Below are positions 1 through 5,055 of a stretch of DNA of 10,320 nt, one piece after another; positions within the stretch are counted from its first letter, which is position 1, and each line of letters opens with the position of its first letter. The notes below the pieces were generated by a model. That model was not told the origin of the DNA. It made no database searches and was given only the letters and a program-made list of their open reading frames with translations. Source of the stretch: Betaproteobacteria bacterium (GTDB taxonomy: Bacteria > Pseudomonadota > Gammaproteobacteria > Burkholderiales > Burkholderiaceae_E). The stretch spans positions 1 through 10,320 of the forward strand of contig RFVZ01000078.1 in the NCBI GenBank assembly GCA_009922405.1, in the 5' to 3' direction. A program made the translations under genes and the position numbers.

Positions 1-1
1 C

Positions 2-838
2 AACGAGATCAAGTCCATCATCAAGTCCAAGCGGTTCTGCCCCGTGTTCATCACGGGTCTGAGCGGCAACGGCAAGACCACGATGGTGGAGCAGGTGTGC
101 GCCCAGTTGAAGCGCGAGTGTGTGCGCGTGAACTTCACCGCTGCAACGGATGAAGACGAACTCCTCGGTGGCTTCCGCCTTATCAACGGCGAAACCCGTT
201 TCGTGCCTGGTCCCGTGCTTGTGGCGATGGAGCGCGGCTCCGTGCTGCTGCTTGACGAGATCGACCTTGGTGGTCACCTCATCATGTGCTTGCAGTCCGT
301 GCTTGAAGGCAAGGGCAAGTTCATCCCCAAGATCGGCAAGTATGTGCGCCCTGCGCCTGGCTTCACCGTGGTGGCTACGGCTAACACGAAGGGCAAGGGC
401 AGCGATGACGGTCGGTTCGCGGGTACGAACATCCTGAACGAAGCGTTCCTTGACCGTTTCGCGTTCACCTACGAACAGGACTACGCGGACACCAAGATTG
501 AGAAGCGCATTCTCAAGAAGGTCGCGGACTCCGTTGGCGTGGACGATGATGCGTTCCTTGACAATCTCGTGACTTGGGCGGACATCATCCGCAAGTCGTT
601 CAAGCAGCAGGTGGTGAGCGAGATCATCACCACGCGCCGTCTGCGCGACATCGTGTTCGCGTTCTCGGTGTTCGGTGACAAGATGACCGCGATTGAGCGG
701 TGCGTGTCGCGGTTCGACCCGACCACGAAGGACGCGTTCACGCAGATGTACACGAAGGTGGACGCTGACGCACAGCCGAAGCCCACCGTGGACGCTGCTG
801 CTCCGAAGTCCGACAACCCCAACGCTTGCCCGTTCTAA
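2..838 (+). CDS. cobS: CobS-like AAA+ ATPase (MoxR superfamily), 5' end outside window
   Basis: The reading frame is open from base 2, so the true start lies upstream; GTG at 44 is internal. The visible 278 residues form an AAA+ core: Walker A GLSGNGKTT (window residues 19-27), Walker B VLLLDEID (81-88), sensor-1 ATANT (125-129) and a FLDRF segment with the likely arginine finger (149-153). The wording around them (GFRLINGET, LQSVLEGKG, ANTKGKGSDDGRFAGTN) fits the CobS-like ATPases common in T4-like cyanophages and marine phages. In bacteria CobS is the ATPase of cobaltochelatase, working with CobT; phage copies usually lack the rest of that pathway, and their role is unknown. A MoxR-type chaperone acting with a VWA-domain partner is an alternative; no partner is visible here. 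The C-terminal tail is rich in Pro, Ala and Asp. The next gene follows after 12 bases. Confidence 0.88.
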   Translation, partial: NEIKSIIKSKRFCPVFITGLSGNGKTTMVEQVCAQLKRECVRVNFTAATDEDELLGGFRLINGETRFVPGPVLVAMERGSVLLLDEIDLGGHLIMCLQSVLEGKGKFIPKIGKYVRPAPGFTVVATANTKGKGSDDGRFAGTNILNEAFLDRFAFTYEQDYADTKIEKRILKKVADSVGVDDDAFLDNLVTWADIIRKSFKQQVVSEIITTRRLRDIVFAFSVFGDKMTAIERCVSRFDPTTKDAFTQMYTKVDADAQPKPTVDAAAPKSDNPNACPF

Positions 839-850
839 TAGGAGGCGCAT

Positions 851-1139
851 ATGCTAGGCGGCATTCGCATTGTTCACACACCCCAACAGGGGAAAACGCT
901 TCACGAACACAATCAGATTTGCGTGAAGTTTCCCAACGGGTATCAGGTCAGCGCGGTGTACGGTGCGCTTGCGTACTCCACCGATCACAACGGGAGCCGC
1001 ATCACTGCTCCGCTACAACACGAAAATATTCCAACCGAACGGCGAAATAGTGCCGTTCAAGGACGGTCAAGAAGTCAAGGGATTTGTTACCGTCACCGAT
1101 TTGTTTCAGATTCTCAACTGGGTTTCCACCCAAAAGTAA
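851..1139 (+). CDS. Small hypothetical phage protein, apparently interrupted by a +1 frameshift
   Basis: ATG 851 has a very strong ribosome site (AGGAGG at 841-846). The first 53 codons (851-1009) read as a credible protein (ICVKFPNGYQVSAVYGALAY). After about 1009 that frame turns Arg/His-rich and would run to 1213, overlapping the next gene by 59 bases. The frame one base further on encodes RYNTKIFQPNGEIVPFKDG and onwards, and stops at TAA 1137-1139 in a stop/ribosome-site overlap typical of this window. Joining the two frames gives about 95 residues with a natural end. The layout resembles small FPNGY proteins of T4-like marine phages; their function is unknown. The shift could be a real mutation, an assembly error or, less likely, programmed frameshifting, since no classic slippery site or stop codon is seen at the junction. 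Confidence 0.6.
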
Positions 1140-1154
1140 AAGGACACGCTTTCA

Positions 1155-1532
1155 ATGACTACTACGAACAACACGCTTCCCCTCCTCGCCTCGTACACGC
1201 CTGGTCAGATTGAATTCATCAAGTTTCTTCAGGCGCATCGCTCCGCTCTTACTGTGTACGACACCTGCACCGTGTCCCGCAAGGACTTGGTGGAACTCCT
1301 GAAGACCTCGCCGTACATTGCCGTCCCTGCGTGGATTGCTGCCAAGCGCGATCGCCGTGCAGGACGCGGCAATTACCTTATCCCTGAACTCGCCGCGGAT
1401 GTGAACACGCTCACCGTGAACGCCAACAAGCGCGGACGCAAGCCTGGCTCGCCCAACAAGAAGGGTCGCGCCGCCGTGGTTGCCCCTACGCAGACCCCCG
1501 CACAGCCCCAGTTCGTCACCACCAACGCCTAA
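1155..1532 (+). CDS. Hypothetical protein with basic GRKPG tail
   Basis: The gene codes for 125 residues from ATG 1155, with AAAAGGA at 1138-1144 overlapping the previous stop. The first ~75 residues look like a small helical domain (IEFIKFLQAH, SRKDLVELLKT). Near residues 92-104 there is a basic stretch, KRGRKPGSPNKKG, resembling AT-hook-type or GRPKG-type DNA-contact motifs often seen in phage proteins. An Ala/Pro/Thr/Gln-rich tail follows. A DNA-binding role is inferred only from the basic motif; I do not recognise the family. It is part of the run of small genes that also carries the two tRNAs. Confidence 0.8.
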   Translation: MTTTNNTLPLLASYTPGQIEFIKFLQAHRSALTVYDTCTVSRKDLVELLKTSPYIAVPAWIAAKRDRRAGRGNYLIPELAADVNTLTVNANKRGRKPGSPNKKGRAAVVAPTQTPAQPQFVTTNA

Positions 1533-1544
1533 AAGGAAAAAATC

Positions 1545-1766
1545 ATGCTCGGCAACACCACGATCAATATCCAACGCGCGCGAATCGCTGCGCTGACTGC
1601 TGAAACCACCCGCCTCCGTGCAGAAAACGCCCGTCTGCGCCGCATTTTTGAGATCACGGGCACTGATCTACCGTCATCCACCCCCGACTACGGGCTTGGC
1701 GGACACGAATTCGTTGATCCCATCAGTGGGATCGACACTTGGGGCGGACGAGAAGGCGCAGACTAA
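1545..1766 (+). CDS. Small coiled-coil hypothetical protein
   Basis: The gene codes for 73 residues from ATG 1545, with AAAAGGA at 1531-1537 overlapping the upstream stop. Residues 9-36 (IQRARIAALTAETTRLRAEN and onwards) have regularly spaced Ala, Leu and Ile and alternating charges, as in a short coiled coil or leucine zipper. The tail is Gly/Asp-rich and likely flexible. It may oligomerise, but no function can be assigned. It ends 11 bases before tRNA-Arg, so gene and tRNA are probably transcribed together. Confidence 0.75.
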   Translation: MLGNTTINIQRARIAALTAETTRLRAENARLRRIFEITGTDLPSSTPDYGLGGHEFVDPISGIDTWGGREGAD

Positions 1767-1777
1767 CACAAAAACTC

Positions 1778-1851
1778 GTCCCTGTAACTCAGTTGGATAG
1801 AGTAATTGCCTTCTAAGCAATAAGTCAGTGGTTCAAGTCCACTCAGGGACG
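1778..1851 (+). tRNA. tRNA-Arg, anticodon TCT
   Basis: A complete cloverleaf of 74 nt. The acceptor stem GTCCCTG (1778-1784) pairs with CAGGGAC (1844-1850), with G1851 as discriminator. The D stem is ACTC/GAGT (1787-1790, 1800-1803). The anticodon stem is ATTGC/GCAAT (1805-1809, 1817-1821), with loop CTTCTAA and anticodon TCT (1812-1814). The T stem is AGTGG/CCACT with loop TTCAAGT. CCA is not encoded. It reads AGA/AGG, codons that genes in this window use sparingly beside CGC/CGT. It sits between two small genes, 11 bases after one and 10 bases before the next. Confidence 0.96.
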
Positions 1852-1861
1852 CTCCCACACC

Positions 1862-2065
1862 ATGCACTACACCACAGTTTCTCAAAATCGTGTGCTGCTC
1901 TGGCAAAAAGGCAGCAATTCACCGTCCGCAACCGTTGCCCGCAATGCCCAAAACGCTTGGGTGAGCGGAAATCAAATCATTGTGCAGTTCACAAACGGCT
2001 CAACAGGTATTTTTGAAATCACTCGCGCTGGCACTTCCGCCTACCCCGTCCGCACCACCCGCTAA
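1862..2065 (+). CDS. Small hypothetical protein directly after tRNA-Arg
   Basis: The gene codes for 67 residues. ATG 1862 lies exactly 10 bases after the tRNA 3' end and has no Shine-Dalgarno sequence in that spacer (CTCCCACACC); the only purine run, AGGGA, belongs to the tRNA acceptor stem. The protein alternates short polar and hydrophobic stretches (VLLWQKGS, AWVSGNQIIVQFTNGSTGIFEI), suggesting a small all-beta fold. I do not recognise it. Its stop is followed by AAAAGG, the ribosome site of the next gene. Confidence 0.65.
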   Translation: MHYTTVSQNRVLLWQKGSNSPSATVARNAQNAWVSGNQIIVQFTNGSTGIFEITRAGTSAYPVRTTR

Positions 2066-2078
2066 AAGGCAAAAAATC

Positions 2079-2243
2079 ATGCCCCGACTCGCAATTCTTG
2101 AAGCCGACCTCCGTGACACCACCATTGACTGGCACGAATTCGACAATTCCATCCGCTCGGACGCTGATCCGCGTGAAATCCGCCGCCCCGCAGAGGACGA
2201 TGAATGGGAAGACGAAGACGATTCTGACGACCGCCGCCGCTAA
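2079..2243 (+). CDS. Small acidic hypothetical protein
   Basis: The gene codes for 54 residues from ATG 2079. Its leader, TAAAAGGC followed by an A-run and TCATG, is nearly the same as that of the gene at 1545, which supports this start over in-frame positions further upstream. The second half is very acidic (EDDEWEDEDDSDDRRR), with alternating Asp/Glu and a final Arg run. Such a charge pattern would suit a nucleic-acid mimic or a protein that binds basic partners, but this is speculation. The gene ends 13 bases before the second tRNA. Confidence 0.65.
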   Translation: MPRLAILEADLRDTTIDWHEFDNSIRSDADPREIRRPAEDDEWEDEDDSDDRRR

Positions 2244-2256
2244 ACCCTAAACTCTT

Positions 2257-2329
2257 GGCACTGTAGCCCAATGGCAGAGGCAACCGACTCAAAATCGGTA
2301 CAGTGTGGGTTCGACTCCCACCAGTGCTA
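2257..2329 (+). tRNA. tRNA with anticodon CAA (Leu by codon), short variable loop
   Basis: A complete cloverleaf of 73 nt. Acceptor GGCACTG (2257-2263) pairs with CAGTGCT (2322-2328), starting with a G-U pair, and the discriminator is A2329. The D stem is GCC/GGC. The anticodon stem is ACCGA/TCGGT (2283-2287, 2295-2299), with loop CTCAAAA and anticodon CAA (2290-2292). The T stem is GTGGG/CCCAC with loop TTCGACT. By codon it should read UUG (Leu), and A73 suits Leu. The variable region, however, is only 5 nt (ACAGT), whereas bacterial tRNA-Leu normally has a long variable arm. CCA is not encoded. Confidence 0.92.
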
Positions 2330-2339
2330 TTTAAAAACC

Positions 2340-2660
2340 ATGAAAACTCACGAATTCCGCAATACCGTCACCAAGCACCGCTGCCACCGCTTCGTCACCC
2401 TCATGCAGCCGTACAGCATGGGACGCACCACTGTGACCTTCAACTACGATCCCGATGGTGCGTTCGCGTTCGTGTGGCTCACTGCTACCAGCACGGACGG
2501 CAAGCCCGTGTATGTGGACGGTGGGCAGTACGCACTAGAGAGCGACTGGCATATCTCCCTGTTCACTGACAACGCACGGCGCGTATGGGGTGACCTGCGC
2601 TCAGAGGGATGGGTAGAGATTGCACAGGGCAGCATTGGTGCGCCTGTGAGTACTAAATAA
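2340..2660 (+). CDS. Hypothetical protein with C-terminal ARxxW...GW module
   Basis: The gene codes for 106 residues. ATG 2340 again lies exactly 10 bases after a tRNA and lacks a Shine-Dalgarno sequence (spacer TTTAAAAACC). The N-terminus is Cys/His/Lys-rich, followed by beta-like segments (TTVTFNYDPDGAFAFVWLTA). Residues 75-91, FTDNARRVWGDLRSEGW, resemble the C-terminal end of the protein encoded at 9434 (YTKDEARGTWNALLADGW), so both may carry the same small domain. The function is unknown. The gene closes the tRNA-containing run and is followed by a hairpin and a terminator. Confidence 0.75.
   Translation: MKTHEFRNTVTKHRCHRFVTLMQPYSMGRTTVTFNYDPDGAFAFVWLTATSTDGKPVYVDGGQYALESDWHISLFTDNARRVWGDLRSEGWVEIAQGSIGAPVSTK
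2650..2659 (+). promoter_or_regulatory. GTACTAAATA motif, late-promoter-like
   Basis: This 10-mer recurs exactly at 6502-6511. It resembles the T4-type late promoter NATAAATA with one change (CTAAATA). In both places it overlaps or follows the end of a gene and precedes a foldable non-coding stretch that ends in a terminator. It also contributes the stop codon of the gene here. A promoter role is inferred. Confidence 0.35.
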
Positions 2661-2663
2661 ATC

Positions 2664-2697
2664 GTAGCCGTGTGGGATTCGTCCCGTGCATCGCTAC
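2664..2697 (+). ncRNA. Candidate structured RNA hairpin before terminator
   Basis: GTAGC (2664-2668) pairs with GCTAC (2693-2697). Inside an asymmetric internal loop lie four weaker pairs and then GGGA-TTCG-TCCC (2674-2685), a stem capped by a UUCG tetraloop. Together with the terminator at 2701 this would make a short RNA of about 75 nt if transcribed from the motif at 2650. It could instead be a 3' stabilising structure of the upstream mRNA. Confidence 0.35.
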
Positions 2698-2700
2698 AAC

Positions 2701-2737
2701 GCCTCTGTCCGCCTACGCACGGACAGGGGCTTTTTTT
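2701..2737 (+). terminator. Strong rho-independent terminator
   Basis: GCCTCTGTCCG (2701-2711) pairs with CGGACAGGGGC (2720-2730), 11 pairs with one G-U, over an 8-nt loop. Seven T residues (2731-2737) follow directly. It closes the transcription unit that carries the tRNAs. Confidence 0.93.
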
Positions 2738-2833
2738 ATTTCTACAGGGAGCCTGTCGGACAACAGTGTACGGCGAAATGTGGTGGGGGTTTAGTGGTGC
2801 GTTAGCAACCCCGCCACAAAATGCCTCAACCCA

Positions 2834-2922
2834 TTTTCAAATAATCGCCGTGGGACTCCACCCCACCACAGTTTTCAAATATTGGGTTCCCATACGCCCC
2901 TCTCCACAGTTTTCAAATATTG
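2834..2922. repeat. Three direct repeats at exact 38-bp spacing
   Basis: The core TTTTCAAATA begins at 2834, 2872 and 2910, so the spacing is 38 bp twice. The last two copies are identical over 19 bp (CCACAGTTTTCAAATATTG at 2866-2884 and 2904-2922); the first is shorter and diverged. Spacer sequences are unrelated apart from being C-rich. Binding sites for a regulator, or iteron-like origin repeats, are possible readings. Confidence 0.85.
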
Positions 2923-2927
2923 CCAAA

Positions 2928-2944
2928 CGAAATACACCATTTCG
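2928..2944. promoter_or_regulatory. Inverted repeat, possible operator
   Basis: CGAAAT (2928-2933) and ATTTCG (2939-2944) form a perfect 6-bp inverted repeat with a 5-bp spacer, 11 bp upstream of the -35 element at 2956. The position suits an operator or activator site; no regulator can be named. Confidence 0.35.
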
Positions 2945-2955
2945 CTCCCACCCCA

Positions 2956-2983
2956 TTGCACCCTCCACGCACAGTGCTATACT
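2956..2983 (+). promoter_or_regulatory. Sigma70-like promoter giving a leaderless mRNA
   Basis: TTGCAC (2956-2961), a 16-bp spacer and TATACT (2978-2983). ATG 2990 lies 6 bases after the -10 element, about where transcription should begin, so the transcript should have almost no 5' leader. The same arrangement is found at 7753. Confidence 0.75.
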
Positions 2984-2989
2984 ATGGGC

Positions 2990-3121
2990 ATGACAGAATT
3001 TCTTTTCCATCGGGTAATCCCCGTACTCACAGCAGCGATTGGAGTCCTGCTTGTTGTGCTTACAGCCGCCGTGGCATGGGACATACTCTACGGACACCGC
3101 AAGGACGAACACAATGGCTGA
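2990..3121 (+). CDS. Small single-pass membrane protein
   Basis: The gene codes for 43 residues from ATG 2990; ATG 2984 is in frame but falls between the -10 element and the expected transcription start. Residues 8-30 (RVIPVLTAAIGVLLVVLTAA and onwards) form one hydrophobic helix, followed by a charged tail ending DILYGHRKDEHNG. It is probably an inner-membrane protein with a short cytoplasmic end. There is no Shine-Dalgarno sequence because the mRNA appears leaderless. Its end overlaps the next start by 8 bases. I do not recognise the family; small phage membrane proteins include lysis and superinfection-exclusion factors, but nothing specific supports either. Confidence 0.7.
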   Translation: MTEFLFHRVIPVLTAAIGVLLVVLTAAVAWDILYGHRKDEHNG

Positions 3122-3491
3122 TCCCATCCGAACTGTACTGGTTGAGCAGAAACTGATTTACGAAGAGCGCATTGCCGAACTCATCAAGGAGCGTGACGAG
3201 GTTCGCCGTGATATCTGTTGTATGATGCACATGACTGGCTTCCTTGCAGGTGACTATGCCCACTCAAAGGGTTGGGATTGCTTCAAGGACGGTCATACTG
3301 GCTTCTCACCTGAGATACAGAATTTCAGAGATATCTTCTATGGTTACAAGGATAAACTAAGAGCCGAACGCGATGAGGCGAGGCGGATGTATTGTGAGGC
3401 AGTAAACCGCCACCAAGTGCGGCTTGATGCGTTTGGTATTGCGAAGAACCACGGCTGGGACTGTTACAAGGAGACACACAATGACATTTGA
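3114..3491 (+). CDS. Hypothetical protein with internal tandem duplication
   Basis: The gene codes for 125 residues from ATG 3114, with AAGGA at 3101-3105. The protein consists of two related halves: ERDEVRRDIC (26-35) followed by GWDCFK (53-58), and ERDEARRMYC (85-94) followed by GWDCYK (114-119). Each half is a charged helix and then a Gly-Trp-Asp-Cys-aromatic-Lys motif with a nearby His. The paired Cys and His residues could bind metal or form a disulphide, but this is only a guess. It overlaps the preceding gene by 8 bases and the following one by 11, so translation is probably coupled. Confidence 0.82.
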   Translation: MADPIRTVLVEQKLIYEERIAELIKERDEVRRDICCMMHMTGFLAGDYAHSKGWDCFKDGHTGFSPEIQNFRDIFYGYKDKLRAERDEARRMYCEAVNRHQVRLDAFGIAKNHGWDCYKETHNDI

Positions 3492-3858
3492 ATCCACACC
3501 ACCTGCGTACTCGTTTGCGTCCCGTTACGGTGTCGCGCGTTCGCTGTCCCCGCTTGGTGAGCAGGGTGACGGCACCCGTGCGTACATCATTGAGGGCGAG
3601 AGCCGCTATGTGCGTGGTGGCGAGGGCATGATTGATTTTGAGGGCGGACCGTTCGTGAGCAACGGCGCGTGTTTCGGCGGTCCTGATCCCACCCTTGTGG
3701 AGCAGATTGGCGCGTTTCCGTGCATCGGGGCGAATGAGGTGGTGGTGGGGGCACAGTGGCTGTCCCGCGAGAACGCTGCACACGCACTAGGACTGGATCC
3801 CGTGCTGGTGGATCCACTGGGCAAGCGGTCGTTTGCACTGATCAAGACACGGAGTTGA
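3481..3858 (+). CDS. Hypothetical protein
   Basis: The gene codes for 125 residues from ATG 3481, with AAGGAG at 3469-3474 inside the end of the previous gene. It is rich in Gly and hydrophobic residues, with beta-like stretches (TRAYIIEGESRYVRGGEG, NEVVVGAQWL) and a short helix near residues 94-102 (LSRENAAHAL). No catalytic motif, signal peptide or membrane segment is seen, and I do not recognise the family. A T-rich 30-base gap separates it from the next gene. Confidence 0.8.
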   Translation: MTFESTPPAYSFASRYGVARSLSPLGEQGDGTRAYIIEGESRYVRGGEGMIDFEGGPFVSNGACFGGPDPTLVEQIGAFPCIGANEVVVGAQWLSRENAAHALGLDPVLVDPLGKRSFALIKTRS

Positions 3859-3888
3859 ACTTTTTTATTCCTTTAGGAGATTGGCAGT

Positions 3889-4320
3889 ATGAGCGTAGTA
3901 AGCGTATTTTACGGCAGCGGCAATTTCGCAGTTTCAACCACAGCCCAAGGCGGTGTGTACCAAACGGTTGGCTACACCGCGCCGCTGTCGTGGCACGGTG
4001 CGTACAGCGCACCCACCCCCACGGGTGCAGCCATTGTGTCACCCACCGTGGGATTGGCACTGCCCCACAACCTGTTCACGGGCTTTTCTGACGGGTACTG
4101 GATCCATCGTGTGTTCTTGGACGGACACCTTGTGGGCACATTCACTTTCACCGATCAGCAGTTTTGCATTCCCATGCAGTGGGACACCGTGCAGAGCGTA
4201 GCCCTGTGCGGTCCTGAACCGGAAGATCCAGGCACCCATCCGCACACGCCCTCGCCTGGTGGTTGCGCGGTGCTGCTAGCCGCTGCGCTGTTTACCCGTT
4301 TCCGCAACCGAAAGGCATAA
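3889..4320 (+). CDS. Hypothetical protein with sorting-signal-like C-terminal tail
   Basis: The gene codes for 143 residues from ATG 3889, with TAGGAGA at 3874-3880. Residues 1-107 are Gly/Thr/Ser/aromatic-rich and probably all beta. After an acidic, Pro-rich linker (GPEPEDPGTHPHT, 108-120), the end reads PSPGG, then a hydrophobic stretch (CAVLLAAALF, 126-135), then basic residues (RFRNRKA). This order of Pro-Gly motif, short helix and Arg/Lys cluster resembles PEP-CTERM-type sorting tails, such as those of planctomycetes. However, the usual N-terminal signal peptide is missing, so it may be a simple tail anchor. The function is unknown. Confidence 0.8.
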   Translation: MSVVSVFYGSGNFAVSTTAQGGVYQTVGYTAPLSWHGAYSAPTPTGAAIVSPTVGLALPHNLFTGFSDGYWIHRVFLDGHLVGTFTFTDQQFCIPMQWDTVQSVALCGPEPEDPGTHPHTPSPGGCAVLLAAALFTRFRNRKA

Positions 4321-4321
4321 C

Positions 4322-4402
4322 ATGGAAAACCCGCACCACGAACACGAACAGGCTGAAGCGAATGCCAACAACGCCCGTTTCCGCGCAACGGATGGAGAGT
4401 AA
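4322..4402 (+). CDS. Very small hydrophilic ORF, 26 residues
   Basis: ATG 4322 follows the previous stop by one base, with AAAGG at 4311-4315 as ribosome site. The product (MENPHHEHEQAEANANNARF and six more) is hydrophilic and His/Glu/Asn-rich, without structure I can recognise. Its TAA abuts ATG 4403 of the next gene, and its last codons (GGATGGAG) supply that gene's ribosome site. It may therefore serve mainly as a coupling leader peptide. Confidence 0.45.
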   Translation: MENPHHEHEQAEANANNARFRATDGE

Positions 4403-4648
4403 ATGAGCGCAGAATCATTTGACAGCCTGACCCGTGAGATTGCCGCGCTGCGAACACAGTGCGAAGAGTTTCGTGTTCGCAACGAAATGCTACAGTACCA
4501 CTTGGATCGTGAACGCCGCGCAGTGCGGGAACTAGAGCGCGAACTTCAGGAGTACTACGGAGTACGGGGCATTCGCACTCCTGATTTTTCGCGCCCTGAA
4601 TACGATCCCCCTGCGCCACTCGGATGGGGCAAGGACAAGGACGAATGA
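4403..4648 (+). CDS. Coiled-coil hypothetical protein
   Basis: The gene codes for 81 residues from ATG 4403. Residues 4-52 are almost entirely helical and strongly charged, with a heptad-like pattern (LTREIAALRTQCEEF, RRAVRELERELQEYY), so a coiled coil is likely. A Pro-rich, probably unfolded tail (GIRTPDFSRPEYDPPAPLGW) follows. It overlaps the next gene by four bases (ATGA), which indicates coupled translation. It may be a scaffold or adaptor, but its role cannot be read from the sequence. Confidence 0.75.
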   Translation: MSAESFDSLTREIAALRTQCEEFRVRNEMLQYHLDRERRAVRELERELQEYYGVRGIRTPDFSRPEYDPPAPLGWGKDKDE

Positions 4649-5046
4649 ACGCACCACCACAGGCGCAATACACCATCCACCGCATCACGGACGCGAACAG
4701 CAACGAATGGAGTTTCCTTGTGTACTCCGCAGCGTGTCCTGATGTGCTTGTGGAGGTACGCCAACAACGCCCCACCAATACAGGCTTTCCGTTTATGTGG
4801 GTGCATCAGATGGCTTTCAGCAACGCACTGTTGAAACAGTTGCCATCGGACGCGAGATACGCGGAATACGAACGCGCCACGCTGTTCAAGAACAAATACC
4901 CTGAAGTCATTGCATTCAGCCGTGATGACGCGGTAACCGACACCATGACGGTGGGCATTCGTATTACATTCAACCGCGACAACACCGTGCGGTTAGCCAA
5001 GAGCGATGCGCGGCTGCTGTGGGAGCGTCTGTCCGCTGTGCGATAA
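4645..5046 (+). CDS. Hypothetical protein
   Basis: The gene codes for 133 residues from ATG 4645 (ATGA overlap); AAGGACAAGGA at 4631-4641 acts as ribosome site. It appears soluble and alpha/beta, with clear beta stretches (EWSFLVYSA, DTMTVGIRITF) and helical ones (AFSNALLKQL, KSDARLLWERL). No motif or family is recognised. It ends the run that starts at 2990, and its stop codon lies inside the late-promoter motif at 5042-5049. Confidence 0.8.
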   Translation: MNAPPQAQYTIHRITDANSNEWSFLVYSAACPDVLVEVRQQRPTNTGFPFMWVHQMAFSNALLKQLPSDARYAEYERATLFKNKYPEVIAFSRDDAVTDTMTVGIRITFNRDNTVRLAKSDARLLWERLSAVR

Positions 5047-5049
5047 ATA
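5042..5049 (+). promoter_or_regulatory. T4-like late promoter motif GATAAATA
   Basis: GATAAATA exactly matches NATAAATA, the late-promoter consensus of T4-like phages (T4 itself uses TATAAATA). It overlaps the stop of the upstream gene. With the usual geometry, transcription would start at about 5055, one base before ATG 5056. Confidence 0.6.
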
Positions 5050-5055
5050 CGGGTA

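Larger units (their letters stand above)
2738..2955. other. Gene-free regulatory or origin-like region
   Basis: No convincing gene on either strand. The stretch holds an imperfect inverted repeat (GTGG and GGGGTT at 2780-2791 against AACCCC and CCAC at 2807-2817), the three 38-bp-spaced repeats and a CGAAAT/ATTTCG inverted repeat, all ahead of the promoter at 2956. The spacers are C-rich (CCACCCC, CGCCCCTCTCC), unlike the T/A-rich repeat cores. Confidence 0.6.

Noticed and set aside
1009..1213. Continuation of the 851 frame as a 120-residue protein
   Set aside because: After about 1009 the composition becomes Arg/His-rich and it overlaps the next gene by 59 bases, while another frame gives a sensible end at 1139.
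1152..1574. Reverse-strand ORFs here and elsewhere (for example 3325-3783, 4155-4778, 9446-10141)
   Set aside because: They are antisense shadows of convincing plus-strand genes, without ribosome sites and with Arg/His/Ser-rich products.
2834..2922. CRISPR-like array of three repeats
   Set aside because: There are only three copies, one of them degenerate; the spacers are about 19 bp and low-complexity, and no cas gene or leader is near.
2670..2993. Long plus-strand frame covering the terminator and repeats
   Set aside because: It begins inside the hairpin element, crosses a terminator and a promoter, and has no protein-like composition.
3858..3888. Terminator at the T-run after 3858
   Set aside because: The T-run has no stem upstream, and the run of genes continues with a ribosome site 10 bases later.
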